Translations under genes and position numbers: made by a program
The notes under the pieces: generated by a model
The model's database searches: none
The model's input: only the letters and a program-made list of their open reading frames with translations
Told to the model about the DNA's origin: nothing
Source: Beroe ovata
Lineage: Eukaryota; Ctenophora; Nuda; Beroida; Beroidae
Length of the DNA stretch: 64,000 nucleotides
Direction of reading: 5' to 3'
Assembly: GCA_946803715.1 (NCBI GenBank)
Contig: CAMPET010000006.1
Location: 96,036 to 160,035 of the forward strand
Shown: piece by piece, positions 34,503 to 45,945 of the stretch
Layout of the letters: every line of letters starts with the position of its first letter
Position numbering within the stretch: position 1 is the first letter of the stretch

Positions 34503-37500
34503 ATGTGGTTGGTAGCGCTCTACCTGATCGTCTCTCTTCACCAATGCAGAGGAGTGCAAGTGTTGTGGGCACTGAATGCTGGCGGGAACGCTCATCGCAG
34601 TGTGGACGGAGTGCTGTATACTGCTGATGACAGTGATATGCCCGGGGTGGTATCAGATCATGGTGTTCATCATGTCCCTTTGCTGGCCAGAGTTCATCCT
34701 CAGGTAGCAAGGTTTGTGACATTGTGGCAAATGTCTGCTGAATTAGTTCCTACTATTTGCTTTTATTGTGTGATAGCTGAACTTTAATCACTGCTTTTTC
34801 GCTGCTATGAAAGATATCCTTGAACTTCTTTAAAACATTTTCTTGTGTCTACCAGGATCGGATATTGTATCAAACAGAACGGTATCATTTTGACTCGTTT
34901 GGATACGATGTCCCCATTGAAGGAGATGGGAGTTATGTCATCAACCTGAAATTCAGTGAGGTCTACTTCAAATCATCGCAACAAAAGGTTATTCATCTTC
35001 AGCACACCATAATTTGAAAGATTTGATTCCCGTTTATTTACTAGCTGTTCAATGCAGCGTTTATTTACAATTACTGTTTTCAGATATTTGATGTACGGTT
35101 GAACAACCAGCCTGTCATTGTGGGCTTGGATATCTTCAACAAGGTAAGAACGGTTTCATCTTGCCACGCAATATGTAAACAACACGTTTATGCGGTGTAT
35201 CATTCGTTAACAGACACACATGATTACCTGTCCCCACATGAAATATCCGAACCAGTTCAAAATCAAAACCATCCACAGGTTGGATTTGGCACAGCGCATG
35301 ACGAGTACATATCATTTAGGATACAACGTAACTCCTTGCTTATTGGAGACTACCAGTTAGCTTTCGATGGGAAACTTTACCTGGAATTTGTCAAGGTGAG
35401 ATCCTTTACTCACCAGTTCTTTTTACTCACCAGTTCTTTTTACTCACCAGTTCTCTTTACTCACAGGTTCTTTTCAGTCCTTTTCTACTTTAGCTCTCTA
35501 CCACTTTCGATGTACTGGGTAATCTAATGCCAATTTCAGACTGAGTACGACAACCCAAAGATCAATGCTATTGTATTGTATAAAGGCACTATTGAAGGTA
35601 AGTACATTGTACCAAAACGTAAATGTACCAGAACTGAAATGCAATGCGTATGGAAATTTGCCCTATTTGTCTCAAATTCTCTACGTTTTGGTACATATGT
35701 GGAACGCGCGATGCAAAAGTGTCGATAAAATCCAGCGCGGAGCAACATTTGTGAAGAATTTTAGCGCCGCGCATCGCGCGCGATGATCGTTGAAGTACTG
35801 CACGTTGGTGTCGCGTATCGACAGAATCCACACTGTATGTCGCACCAATTTTAGTCGAAGAAGCACGTACATCGTTCATACTTCACATAACGTGATAGGT
35901 CTACCATTAACCTCAACAGCGTTGAAATCATGATGACGTTGCACGGCGATGCGCGTGAATAAATTCCTGTGAGATTGAAGTTCTTAGGAATGAAACTCAA
36001 TGTTTTGACGACGAGATTTCAATTTTCAAATGAACGTCAAATGTACAAAATTGTTAGAAACTTAAGAAATTTTCCATTTATTTGCTATAAAATTCAAGAA
36101 TATCAAATAAAATATCGCTGCTACAAATCCATCACAGCTCACTATGCAACATTTTGCCATAGTCAGTCACCTGGCTCCCGACAAATACCCTGAAATTGTT
36201 CACTATTTCCTGGGCGTTAAGGTGGCCGTCTCTATCAGAATCAGAGAGAGCTATGAGGTGCCTGGCTTCAGCCAATGCTGGCGTAACTCCATTTGGCTCC
36301 AGCCAGTGTTTTAACTCATTCATATCCAAGTATCCGTCACGATTTAGATCTCTGTGCTCCATGAAGTCTCTCTTCTCTTGTTCAATCCAGAGGGGACGTT
36401 CCCCCTCATCTATTTCCTCCTCTCCCTCACGCAGATCGGCGAGAAACTCGTCCAGACTCACTTTCCCGTCCTTATTCCTGTCCAAATCCTGCATGCTCTC
36501 CTCGAACACCAGGTGTTTCGTGTGGTGAAACTCCTCTGGATGCACAAACGCTGCCATCTCATCCACCGAGAGGAACTGATCCCCATTTGCATCTGCTGAT
36601 ATGAACTTGTTGTAGTCCCTGATTATCATCTCCCTGAAGTCAAACTCCCCCGATTTCGGAGCTTGCTGCTCGTTATCCACGTATCCGAGACCGTATGTTG
36701 TGGCGACATATTCCTTCCAGCTGACATACGTGTCATGGTTAACGTCATTTCCCTCGTGTAGTTTCCTCGCATCATCCATGATGTAGACAAGCAGCTGCTT
36801 CTTGATCCAATCATGCAACTCATCCTCTGTGATTATCCCATTACTGTCCTCGTCCACCAAGGGAATGAGTTTCCATAATCGCTGCTTTGCCTCGTTGGAT
36901 GTCAGCTTGTCAAATTCCTCCATCGCTTCGTGACCTAGGAATGCCTCGTGATCGTACTCGGCCGAGTTTACGGCCGCCTTCGGCATGTATTTCTCCTCGG
37001 GTTCGGGTTTTCTGATGGCGCTCCTCCCTGAAACCAGTCCACAGAACAGGAGTTGTAATAGGAGTATTGTAATTGACATCCTGAGTATAAATGGATGGGT
37101 TATAAAGAGGGTTAGTTTTCAATGTGACAAAATAAGCAGAACAGTGTTGAGAAAACATGGAGCACGACGTAGCACATTGTGTAGTTTGCACACCGTACAC
37201 GACGTATTATGCAACGTGGCACATTACCTCTTCCACACACCACTCTCTCCTGACAGTGTCAGGTTACAGGGAGCGGGGGAGGGGGGCGTGTAAGAGGCGG
37301 TGTCTGATTGAATTTATTGCATGGAATTATAGGTCCTGTGTTTCATGCGCTCTGTTTGTGTATACACAAATTTGACTGTCCCTTGATGAAGATTGTACAA
37401 TGTATAGTTCTAAATGCATAATTCTACTTCCTATTCCCAGAGATACCGAAACTGCCTCCCCTGCAACGCGAAGAAGAGGTTGTACAGGAAGATTTCATTG

Positions 37501-37709
37501 AAGAAGAGGTAGTAGAAGAAGAGGAGCCAGAGTTCAGCGAGCCGGTCGCCCCGAAACAACCAAAGAAAGTTTCCCGCCCGAAGAAGGCGAATCCTTATGC
37601 CGACCAGAGTGCCCAATACTGGCCTATCATTATCAGTATTGGTGTGCTGCTACCAACAGTGGTCATATTATGTAAGTTGAGACATGTCACTGTCTATGTT
37701 GTCATGTAA
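34503..37709 (+). CDS. MLEC: Malectin
   Basis: Exons 34503-34703, 34856-34987, 35084-35143, 35279-35395, 35540-35597 and 37441-37709 join in frame to about 278 residues (human 292). A signal peptide (MWLVALYLIVSLHQC) is followed by the carbohydrate-binding malectin domain: VLWALNAGGNAH, DRILYQTERYHFDSFGYDVP, INLKFSEVYFKSSQQKIFDV, GTAHDEYISFRI, LYLEFVKTEYDNPKI. A glutamate-rich spacer and a C-terminal TM helix (YWPIIISIGVLLPTVVIL) complete the type I ER membrane layout. Malectin binds diglucosylated N-glycans in ER quality control. The C-terminal tail after the helix may be KLRHVTVYVVM or may be altered by a splice at GTAAGT (37672). The last intron, 1.84 kb, contains a complete antisense gene. 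Confidence 0.92.
35403..35475. repeat. Four-copy 18-bp tandem repeat in malectin intron 4
   Basis: TTTACTCACCAGTTCTTT is repeated about four times directly after the donor of the fourth exon, each unit containing the minus-strand donor-like word ACTCAC. No function is inferred. Confidence 0.7.
36132..37079 (-). CDS. ER EF-hand protein of the calumenin/reticulocalbin (CREC) family
   Basis: An intronless 315-residue gene, the same length as human calumenin. A signal peptide (MSITILLLQLLFCGLVSG) precedes six EF-hands, readable as DEDSNGIITEDEL, DVNHDTYVSWKEY, DANGDQFLSVDEM, DRNKDGKVSLDEF, DLNRDGYLDMNEL and DSDRDGHLNAQEI. The C terminus is HSEL, a KDEL-class retrieval signal. CREC proteins are low-affinity calcium binders of the ER and secretory pathway. 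EF-hand 2 is the weakest loop. The gene lies wholly inside the last intron of malectin on the opposite strand. Its ATG follows CTCAGG, so a 5' UTR exon may exist. Assignment to calumenin versus reticulocalbin-1 or -3 is open. Confidence 0.9.
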   Translation of the reverse strand: MSITILLLQLLFCGLVSGRSAIRKPEPEEKYMPKAAVNSAEYDHEAFLGHEAMEEFDKLTSNEAKQRLWKLIPLVDEDSNGIITEDELHDWIKKQLLVYIMDDARKLHEGNDVNHDTYVSWKEYVATTYGLGYVDNEQQAPKSGEFDFREMIIRDYNKFISADANGDQFLSVDEMAAFVHPEEFHHTKHLVFEESMQDLDRNKDGKVSLDEFLADLREGEEEIDEGERPLWIEQEKRDFMEHRDLNRDGYLDMNELKHWLEPNGVTPALAEARHLIALSDSDRDGHLNAQEIVNNFRVFVGSQVTDYGKMLHSEL

Positions 37710-38348
37710 ATCACCTCACCTGTCCAAATGTCAACCCTGATTCGCGTTTCTATATCTCACAATTATTATTAAGGCTGTATCGCCTATCTAGGACCCCAGA
37801 ATCACAAATCCTATCCTTCAGATACTCGTCAGAAAGCTGGTTAAGCTGCGCAATGGCACGGGCACGCTTTTCAGATTTATTTCTACTATTCTATGTTTTA
37901 CTTATTTAATAGGAGAAAATGTTTCTACTATACTAATGTTTGTGGTTGATGTTCAAATGATAAATTTAACTTTAACAGACTTCAGAAGTCTGGGGTGCTG
38001 ATTTATACTTAGCTGTTTCAGAATATCTTTTGCTATTGAAGACCAGGAGTTATGTTCAAACGAACCATTTACTTGCAAAATTCAGTGCATACATGAGTTC
38101 AGTAAATGCAGCGTTAATATTAAATGGAAGCTGTTTTGCTCTGTCACGAAAACTTTGTGTAATCAAGAATTATTGTATTGGGTCTGGCATGGTATTTGAT
38201 GAATGATAAATGTGCACGATATTTCTACACCAGCTGTTTCAATCCATGATTTTCACTTGTGACTGTTACCGCAACCCCGCGCTGGGTGACCCAAGTGCTC
38301 CGCGCGCATCTCGGTGTTTTTTACTTTTCAGATCACCGAGTAATTGAG

Positions 38349-38449
38349 TTGTAGGATTTTACCCTACCGTCGCGTCGGTGCGCGCGATTTTCAATCCGCC
38401 CCTTGCCAGGGATAAAATCCCGCCAGCAAGGGTAGGGTGAAATCCTACA
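38349..38449. mobile_element. 101-bp MITE, second TTGTAGGATTTTACCC copy
   Basis: It has the same termini as 30790-30904 and a shorter interior. Flanking direct repeats AGTAATTGAG (38339-38348) and AGTAAATGAG (38450-38459) differ at one of ten bases, which supports a 9-10-bp target duplication. Confidence 0.8.
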
Positions 38450-38608
38450 AGTAAATGAGCAATATGAGGGCGCGCAACGTGTGCACATTCGTGACCTTGC
38501 GTGGGTACATGGGTAGAAACACACTAGAAAACACTCAGTCTCGATGATAAACAAGGATTTTCTGTGAAAGCTATGATTTACATAAACAAAGAATAAAATA
38601 TCTGAAAA

Positions 38609-38644
38609 ATGGACATATGTATGATGCATCATACATATGTCCAT
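38609..38644. repeat. Perfect 36-bp palindrome downstream of FAH
   Basis: ATGGACATATGTATGATG followed directly by its reverse complement, centred on TGCA. It starts about 48 bases beyond the FAH stop codon/poly(A) hexamer on the minus strand. Confidence 0.9.
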
Positions 38645-38691
38645 GTAAACTAAATACCTCCAGTGCTTCAAATTTTAACCTAATTTCCAAT

Positions 38692-41627
38692 TTATTGGAA
38701 GTTGTTGGCGGGCAGAACTTTCCCTGTACAGTTTCCGAATCCAACCCTGTACCCGGGCCCTTGAGCATAGCCAGTCATCAAGACTTCGTCACCGTCCTGC
38801 GGGAATAAGTTGATCGGTTCCCGCAAATTCCTTAAAACTCCTTAAATTCTACAGCACTGCGCGCGCAGCTGATGCGCGTGACGCAAATGCTGATTCGCGA
38901 TAAAAAAGCATGGATCGGCCGCGCGCGACTTTGGATAACCTCATTATGTCACTAATTGGCTATATACACTGCACATGATTACAAAAACAATACACGCTAC
39001 TATTTGTACAATCGGTATAATCACCTTGAGGAATTTCCTGATTTCGCCCGATTCACCAAGTTTCACTTCTCTTGTGCCCTTCCAACACAACTCGAGCATA
39101 CAACCCAGCTCATTTTCCGACTGAAACAAGTAGTAGTGACATTATGTACTCATAATTGCCCGTAAAGAGTATACACTACACAAACGCAAGGAAAGTTTTG
39201 TCACTCTTATATGTACACTTACAGTTCCAGAGATAGTTCCAGAACCAAGCAAATCGCCGGGTCGCATGTTACAGCCAGTGACACTGTGATGCACAAGTTG
39301 CTGTCTCGGACTCCAATACATGTACTTGAAATTGCTATGCGAAACAACCTGCGCATTGTTACGTTATGATAATGAGAAATGAAGGTAGGTTGGAATTCAG
39401 GTTTAATGATGTTCTCGAGTTGGGCAAAACTTACAGCAGGTTTAGACATTTGCTCGCTCTTGATTGATACGAATAGTTCGATGTTGAACTGGTAACTGTC
39501 TTTTTCCTTCAGATAGGGCAGTGGTTCAGGATCAACCTGGTGGAATTTGGAAATGGTCGAGTCAGAAATGAGGAGTTGAGAGAACTTCATATCACTGTTA
39601 GTGAGGTCTATATGAACCTGGGGAACATGAGGCAGTCTAAATGGCGCCAGCGCGTCCATAGTAACAACCCATGGGGATATGGTGGTCCCGAAGTTCTTTG
39701 CGTTGAATGGTCCAAGAGGAACATATTCCCATTTCTGGATATCTCGAGCTGAAGATATGTTGAAATGGAGAAATGTACTGTCAACCACGTTAAACCGTCC
39801 TATTAGCCACTATTGATACTCAATATGTCGCACTTACCACTCCAATCATTCATCAGTACCATACCAAATATGTGATCAGCAGCCTGAAACAAATAACATC
39901 ACAAATAGTATTTTACATGTTTGAAATTAGTACGGTTTGTCATGATTGTTTCATGGTAAGTAAGGCGACAGTATATATAGTTATGATATATAGTTATGAC
40001 ATATAGTTATGACAGTATATATAGTTATGATAATTACATTTTCCATCTTAATGGGCTCTCCGAAGTCATTGCCGGGTCCTACAAAGAATCCCATCTCCAG
40101 TTCAAAGTCCATGAGTCGACAGGGAGCAAAAATGGGCGTGGTCGCAGCTGGGATATACGATCCATTGTAAATATATTGAACAAAGTGATACAAGGATACT
40201 CCATGTCCAGCTCCATAAGGGCTGGAACATTGAGTAACTGGGCTCCGCGGAGTTGACTATGCACTTACTAGGGGTAGGCAGAATCTGACCAACAGGTCGC
40301 TTGACTGGGGTCCCACTTACAACCACAGAGGATGCACGACCATGGTAACCAACCGGGAGATGCAACCTGCGACAAGTCACCATGGTTACTATATATAAAA
40401 CTCATGGTTACCATGGTTACTCAAGAGAGTGCATGGATACTGGTTATAATGGATACTGGTTATAATGCTACCGTGATGTTTATGTTATGGCGAAGAGCTC
40501 TCTCTCAAATTACTCACCAGTTAGGTTGCAGAGCATTATCAGGACCTCGGAACATGGTACCAACATTGGTTGCGTGGTTTCGAGAAGAGTAGAAATCAGT
40601 GTAATCACCTGAGAATATATCACATTTCAAATCAAAGAGAAAAGATAGAGATGGAACTACGTTCTGATTAGTCAGAACTGTTATAAGTAAACTCATAATA
40701 AAGTGTTATAAGTAAAGTGTTATAAGTAAACTCATAATTAAGTGTTCTATGAGTGAACAAGAACTCTATAGCTCTATTATAGAATGAGCAACAGCAATTA
40801 CCAATTTCAGCTGGTAGATGCATGGTAACACTATTTGCCGGTACAACAGCATGGTGTCTCAACTGAACGTCTCCCTGTAACGATTGATCCTCCACGGAGA
40901 GTATCCTCTTTACTGTATTCCGAAACTCTGTCCAGACTTTCCGCCCGGCCCCCATCAGAGCATTCAGACTACCCTGAAATGAATATTGATCAGGAGTGTA
41001 ACTCGACTAGTGGAGTGTGGCAATGTGGCATGCAAAATATTTATACTGTAGACACATTCTGTGTGTGTGTGTGTGTAAACTGCTATGCATGTTGCAAATG
41101 AATGTGTGTGAGAATGCATACTGTACAGTAGACGCCACTGCACTGTACATGTGTACACTATACATTTCACATTGTTGGTATACATTATCACGTTACAAAT
41201 CACGTGATTTGTGTGTCACGTGATCCCGACTTACCTGTCCCTCTATGTACTTGGCAGCAATTTCAGGGTTGAAGAGATGCTTCACTGCACTCACATCCAG
41301 AACATACTCCCCAATAGCAACGCCAATACGGGGTTCCGGCTGGACATATATGAGAATTAGGATCTTGTTGATAATGACGGCTAGAATGTCTCAGGTCCCT
41401 CATAATCTAATCTCCCATAATCAAGAACGGGAGTATTTAGAAGGAGGAAGTTGAGAGCTAGAGATAACAATCTTCGAGTTGGGAGAGCTACCAATACTAC
41501 TCCTTGAGTTGATATGGAATCAAATTGGAGAATCATGATAACTCACATTGTTGGAAGTGGAGAAGATGCCGTAGGGTAGATTTTGATAGGAGAAGTCAGA
41601 GTCCGCAGGAACATCAATAAATGACAT
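38692..41627 (-). CDS. FAH: Fumarylacetoacetase
   Basis: Twelve exons join in frame: 41627-41547, 41339-41235, 40973-40802, 40608-40518, 40366-40269, 40147-40038, 39883-39838, 39748-39618, 39536-39435, 39348-39223, 39120-39025 and 38796-38692, giving 420 residues (human 419). Landmarks: [67 protein letters not shown] with its metal-binding acids, [19 protein letters not shown], and [22 protein letters not shown]. The enzyme splits fumarylacetoacetate into fumarate and acetoacetate, the last step of tyrosine breakdown. The 81-bp intron at 39537-39617 is in frame and stop-free, so it could be retained; skipping it gives the family length. The stop codon lies inside AATAAA. The gene directly follows GSTZ1 on the same strand. 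Confidence 0.96.
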
Positions 41628-42080
41628 GACGGTCGGGTTGTAGCTTGGGGATATGTAGATAATCAGTAAGAGCAATGAGTACACTGTCCAGTGGATATTC
41701 ATTAACTATCATATGCGAGGATCAATTATTATAGAGACTTGTTGTTATAGTGCTGAATTTTGAAACTTCATACCAGCATAGTGATATAGAAAGTGAAGAA
41801 ACAGTGATAACTGAACAGATATTTTTCGGTGAAATACATTAAGTAAGTAAAAATGAATGTAAATATAATACTCCGAATTGACTATTTAACTATTGATAAC
41901 GATCTATACATATCACATAAGTATCTAGATTCAATCATCAATGTGATACCCAAAAAGTAGAATGAAATAAGGAAAGCCATGATAAACTGTGACAGTAACA
42001 AGAAACTGTTAAGTAACAATAGATTAATCTGAACTGAGCAATATGTAATATCGTGTCAATGGGCTACACTGTACGACTTA

Positions 42081-43197
42081 CTATGAAGTTTTAATTTCGA
42101 GGGGGGTATCAGGCTGACAGGAGAAATGCGCGGCTCTGAATTCCGCCAATTCCTCAAGAGCAGCATTTACTCTGCTGATGGTGGGAAATAGACCCATATC
42201 AACTTTGAACCGAGTGGCGTTGTAAACCTGTGGCACGAGGCACAGATCTGCCATTGTAACTGTATTTCCCACACAGTACTTGTCAGCGCTGCCACGGTTA
42301 CGCCTCAACAACTCCTCTACCGCCACAAAACCTGGGGGAATAGGATTAATATCGTGAGTAGTGAAACTGTGATAGTTATTGGCATAATTGCAACTAAAGG
42401 TACCTTTGTGGATGGCATCGTGTCCCCATTTCATTTTTCTGTCAGCACCCACAGCTTGTAGAACTGACAGGTTCTGGACTGGTTGTATCCCACTATTGAT
42501 AACCTCTGATATCTGTCGAACTGAAGGTATGGCATGTCAGACAATTACAGACTCCACTCTTGTCAGCTGTCAATCTCATTATGTCATTATTGATTGACAA
42601 ATCTCATCCAGAAGAACTGTCACTCCGTTAATCACCTCTGTATCTCTTCTCCGGATCGTCAGGAAGGAGGGGACTGATGTTTGGTCGTGTGTCGTTCAGG
42701 TACTCTATGATTGGGAGTGATTGAGTCAGTGTCAATCCGTCAATTAGCAACGTGGGTACCTGGATAAGGACACAATTGTTGGATTATAATGACTTTTGAC
42801 TACAAACCATACCGTACGTAGAAATGGAAAGCACCCATTGCAGTAGATAGTGGTATATATTGTGATTTATGATGGAATGATTATACCTGTTCCATTGGGT
42901 TGAGTGTCTTGTAGGTGTCAGAGTGTTGCTCACCACCATTGTTCAGCAGGTGCACTGGTCTCTACGGTAGAATGTGGGTCACGAGGGGCATCTGTCGTTA
43001 TAATACCGTATTATCGTTTAATTGCATGTTCAATCGCTTCAAGTTGAAGCCTTCAATCAATTAATTATTGATCATTCTATCGACGTCAGATGTGTTATTA
43101 CCTGCTCGTATTTAATTTTCTTGAGTGCCAATGCAATTCTAATACGCCAACTACATGAACTTCTGAAGTACGAGTAAAGCACTGGAAGCTCTGGCAT
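42081..43197 (-). CDS. GSTZ1: Maleylacetoacetate isomerase (zeta-class GST)
   Basis: Five exons, 43197-43102, 42961-42887, 42759-42636, 42520-42404 and 42331-42081, join in frame to 220 residues (human 216). The zeta-class active-site motif [11 protein letters not shown] is at residues 13-23, followed by [39 protein letters not shown] and [15 protein letters not shown]. The enzyme isomerises maleylacetoacetate to fumarylacetoacetate with glutathione. Its product is the substrate of the enzyme encoded 454 bp downstream on the same strand. The stop is TAG with no nearby AATAAA on the minus strand that I can see, so where its transcript ends is unclear. Confidence 0.95.
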
Positions 43198-43448
43198 CCT
43201 ATCGATAATAGCGGAAGTTTCGTTATAGCATTAGTTTCTAGTTGCTACAATATTCAATGTTCATAATATATAGGAGTGCTCAGTCATGAAGCAACGAATC
43301 ATAATCTCATAATATTGTGATATGTACGTAGTGCGAGAATGAATCAATTTAGATGACGGAACTAAAATATGAAATAAACTCTTTATTCAATAACGCTATG
43401 TCCATATAATAAGGAATTTCAATTCATCATTAGATAACAGAGATATGA

Positions 43449-45056
43449 TCAAAGCCCCCAATCTTTGTCGGGCAACCGGTCTGTAGGACCATCATAAGGT
43501 TTCATTGATGGAGGCAAGTTTTGACCCAGAAGAGGATTATGCTTCTCATTGGTGGGTTTTGTATTTTGATGAGAAGGACCCCCAGTATTGGAATCAGACT
43601 GACGTGACTTGAAATGATTAGCCAACCAATCCTCTACAGATTTTCTCTCTATTTCAGCTATCTTCTCATTTTTCACTGACAAATTTCAATGTGAGTATCA
43701 TGTATAGTTAATTGGTGAGTAGAAGAGACCAGCAGTGGTTTAATTTGATTCTCTAATGAACATTGAACATACGTTTACTTATCACATTTTTATTGTAATG
43801 GGAATATTTGCACTCGTTTCCAAAGTCACACTTCCCCAGTTTCTCATAATTCTTACAGGTTTCAACCTGAAAAAGGAAGTGATATCATCAATGTTAGAAC
43901 TCTTGATCAAATTAGGTCTCGTGATTTATGAACTGTCCTGTAACATCAAATAGTGGCCAATGGCTATGAATACAATGAAACTCCAGTTTTGACTTATCAA
44001 TTATCAGTTAATGTTAACAACCCAAACAAATTTCAGCACATCCACTCGAAATTACAATGTTATCTTTTCATCAAATTGATGTGGACATAGATCAATTGGA
44101 ACATTTTTCTTTCAAATGTTCTCTGAATATTCTTGAGTGGTTATGTTTCCATCCTCATCAGTAGAAGTGATAGAAACAGTTCTCTTGCGTCCTACAACTT
44201 TCTCCCTGTGTTCTTGTTTACACATTTTCCCATTCCTCAGAATCCAGGAGGTTGTAACACTTTCATGACAGCTCTCATCATTTTTCTTTGGATATGGTTG
44301 TTTGTCAACATCGAGTAATTGCCTGAAATTACCACCAAAGTTCATTTCAGAGTCATGGATTTGGCTGTTGTCCTGTGATTGCAATCCCTTGGAAATCTTT
44401 CGTTCATTGGCATGACGAGGGTCATGCATGAAGTGCGCCCGTGGGTTACCCTGGGGTTTGGTTGGAGATGGACCCTTTAAGTTAGGTATCTGTCCATTGA
44501 TATTTGAATTGTGCAAGCTTTCAAAGTCTCTTATTATTTCACTGAAGAAGTCTTTATCATCAAATGGCCATGGCATCTCTCAGAACTACCTACAAAGTAT
44601 CTTTGGACATGTGTTACTATTTATTAATAATTTTGCTATAAAGATAGTGTCATTGTAAATAACTTCAAAGAGAGACAATGACATTCATATTCTGGGTCTT
44701 ATTCCTGATGTGCATTACATGTCTAATTGTCTAATTCAATACGAAATCCAAACTGGTATGCATACACAATACACATGGATTGAAATGAATAGGTTGATAC
44801 AATCCTTTCAGATCACAGAAAATGAAATTTGCTGGACATTACAGTGAACTTAATCTCTCTTTCAATCCATTTTTTATTTTGTTTTCATACATACACTGTC
44901 AAGATGAGAGCCATGTGTTACAATGAATCCATTTAGAGAAATATAGTAGTCTCTAAATGCATTTTTGTGTTGATGGCTTCTAAGATGTTGATCACGAGAA
45001 CTTTTGGTGTCTGGAAAACCTTTTGAACAATAGTCACAGAAAAATTGCTTTCCCAT
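43449..45056 (-). CDS. ZMAT5: U11/U12 snRNP 20 kDa protein
   Basis: Three exons, 45056-44922, 43866-43779 and 43675-43449, join in frame to 149 residues (human 170). The N terminus MGKQFFCDYCSKGF carries a U1C/matrin-type finger (C7, C10, H24, H30). A CCCH finger follows, CKNYEKLGKCDFGNECKYSH, then the conserved tail VEDWLANHF and NLPPSMKP. ZMAT5 belongs to the U11/U12 di-snRNP, so the organism retains a minor spliceosome. A minus-strand AATAAA (TTTATT on + at 43382-43387) follows the stop by about 65 bases. The 1055-bp first intron contains another open frame on the same strand. Confidence 0.9.
44112..44576 (-). CDS. Possible HAX1-like protein nested in the ZMAT5 intron
   Basis: A 154-residue uninterrupted frame begins MPWPFDDKDFFSEIIRDFE and ends GRKRTVSITSTDEDGNITT-QEYSENI. 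The pairing of an FFSEIIRDFES-type helix with a C-terminal strand-rich segment (VTTSWILRNGKM, KRTVSITSTDEDGNITT) resembles HAX1, whose FDDLVRDFNSIF and RTVVDSEGRTETTV occupy the same places. HAX1 is a mostly disordered mitochondrial/ER regulator of cell survival. Similarity is short and judged by eye. The middle is basic and disordered. It could instead be an alternative exon of ZMAT5, though the ZMAT5 frame joins without it. Confidence 0.45.
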   Translation of the reverse strand: MPWPFDDKDFFSEIIRDFESLHNSNINGQIPNLKGPSPTKPQGNPRAHFMHDPRHANERKISKGLQSQDNSQIHDSEMNFGGNFRQLLDVDKQPYPKKNDESCHESVTTSWILRNGKMCKQEHREKVVGRKRTVSITSTDEDGNITTQEYSENI

Positions 45057-45129
45057 TTTTGTGCATCTATGGTATATGAGGACCTATGTTAAACTAATCT
45101 GTTTTCGTAAATTGTATTTGGTATAAGAA

Positions 45130-45184
45130 AAGATAAGATAAGAAAAGATAAGATAAGATAAGATAAGATAAGATAAGATAAGAT
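45130..45184. repeat. (GATAA)n microsatellite
   Basis: About ten AGATA-AGATA units with one AGAAAAGATA interruption, just upstream of ZMAT5. Confidence 0.9.
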
Positions 45185-45945
45185 CAGAATTTATGGTATG
45201 AAACCATCACACATTTCAAAAAAATTATGCAATACAATCTCTACCACTGAAAATATAGCAAGTATGAATAAATAGCAAGTNATTTCACTCAGCATTGCAC
45301 TGTTCTAGGGATATAATGCAATAACTATTCAACTACATACACCATGAAGCTAGTACAGCCTACTCTAACAAGGCTTTGTGGCATGATTCTATTTTGCTGA
45401 AGCAGTTTATCCTGTTTTGTCCTGTTCCTTGTTTGAAGAAATTCGGAAAATTGAGTCCGAGGATAAATCACAACATAATTGGAGATCTTATTTGAGTGGG
45501 TGAATTGCATCGAATTATTCCACTTCATATAGTGACATTCTAATCTCTCCCATCACTCCTAAATCATTAAACTTCTCCCACCCCTTCCTATCCACTTCCT
45601 TTCCTTATCAAACTCCTAACCTGACACCCTCCTCACACTTTCTCTTTCTCATATTCACCTTTGTTCAGGAAGCAAAGTTTATGTCTGATTCAGAATCACT
45701 GTCAAATGATAATGGATGTGTGAACTGCCACTTCTCACTCCAGTTCTCCCATCCCTCCTCAGCAAACGTCGAGTCCCCAACACATGACACTTACAAACAG
45801 GCAGGTACTAGGTAGCCTCCATTCAGTGAGAGAGAGATGGACATTCATATAGAGAATGTAACCATGAGTGCTTGTTCCCTTCTGTGTGTCATCACATTAT
45901 CGAGTTTGATCAATGTTATATCGACAATATTTAGAGATAAATTCC

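Larger units (their letters stand above)
37710..38691. other. Convergent spacer between malectin and FAH
   Basis: No gene is supported. The region receives the 3' ends of malectin (+) and FAH (-). It contains a 101-bp MITE and a 36-bp perfect palindrome, annotated separately, and a short CG-rich patch near 38.28-38.31 kb. Confidence 0.5.
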
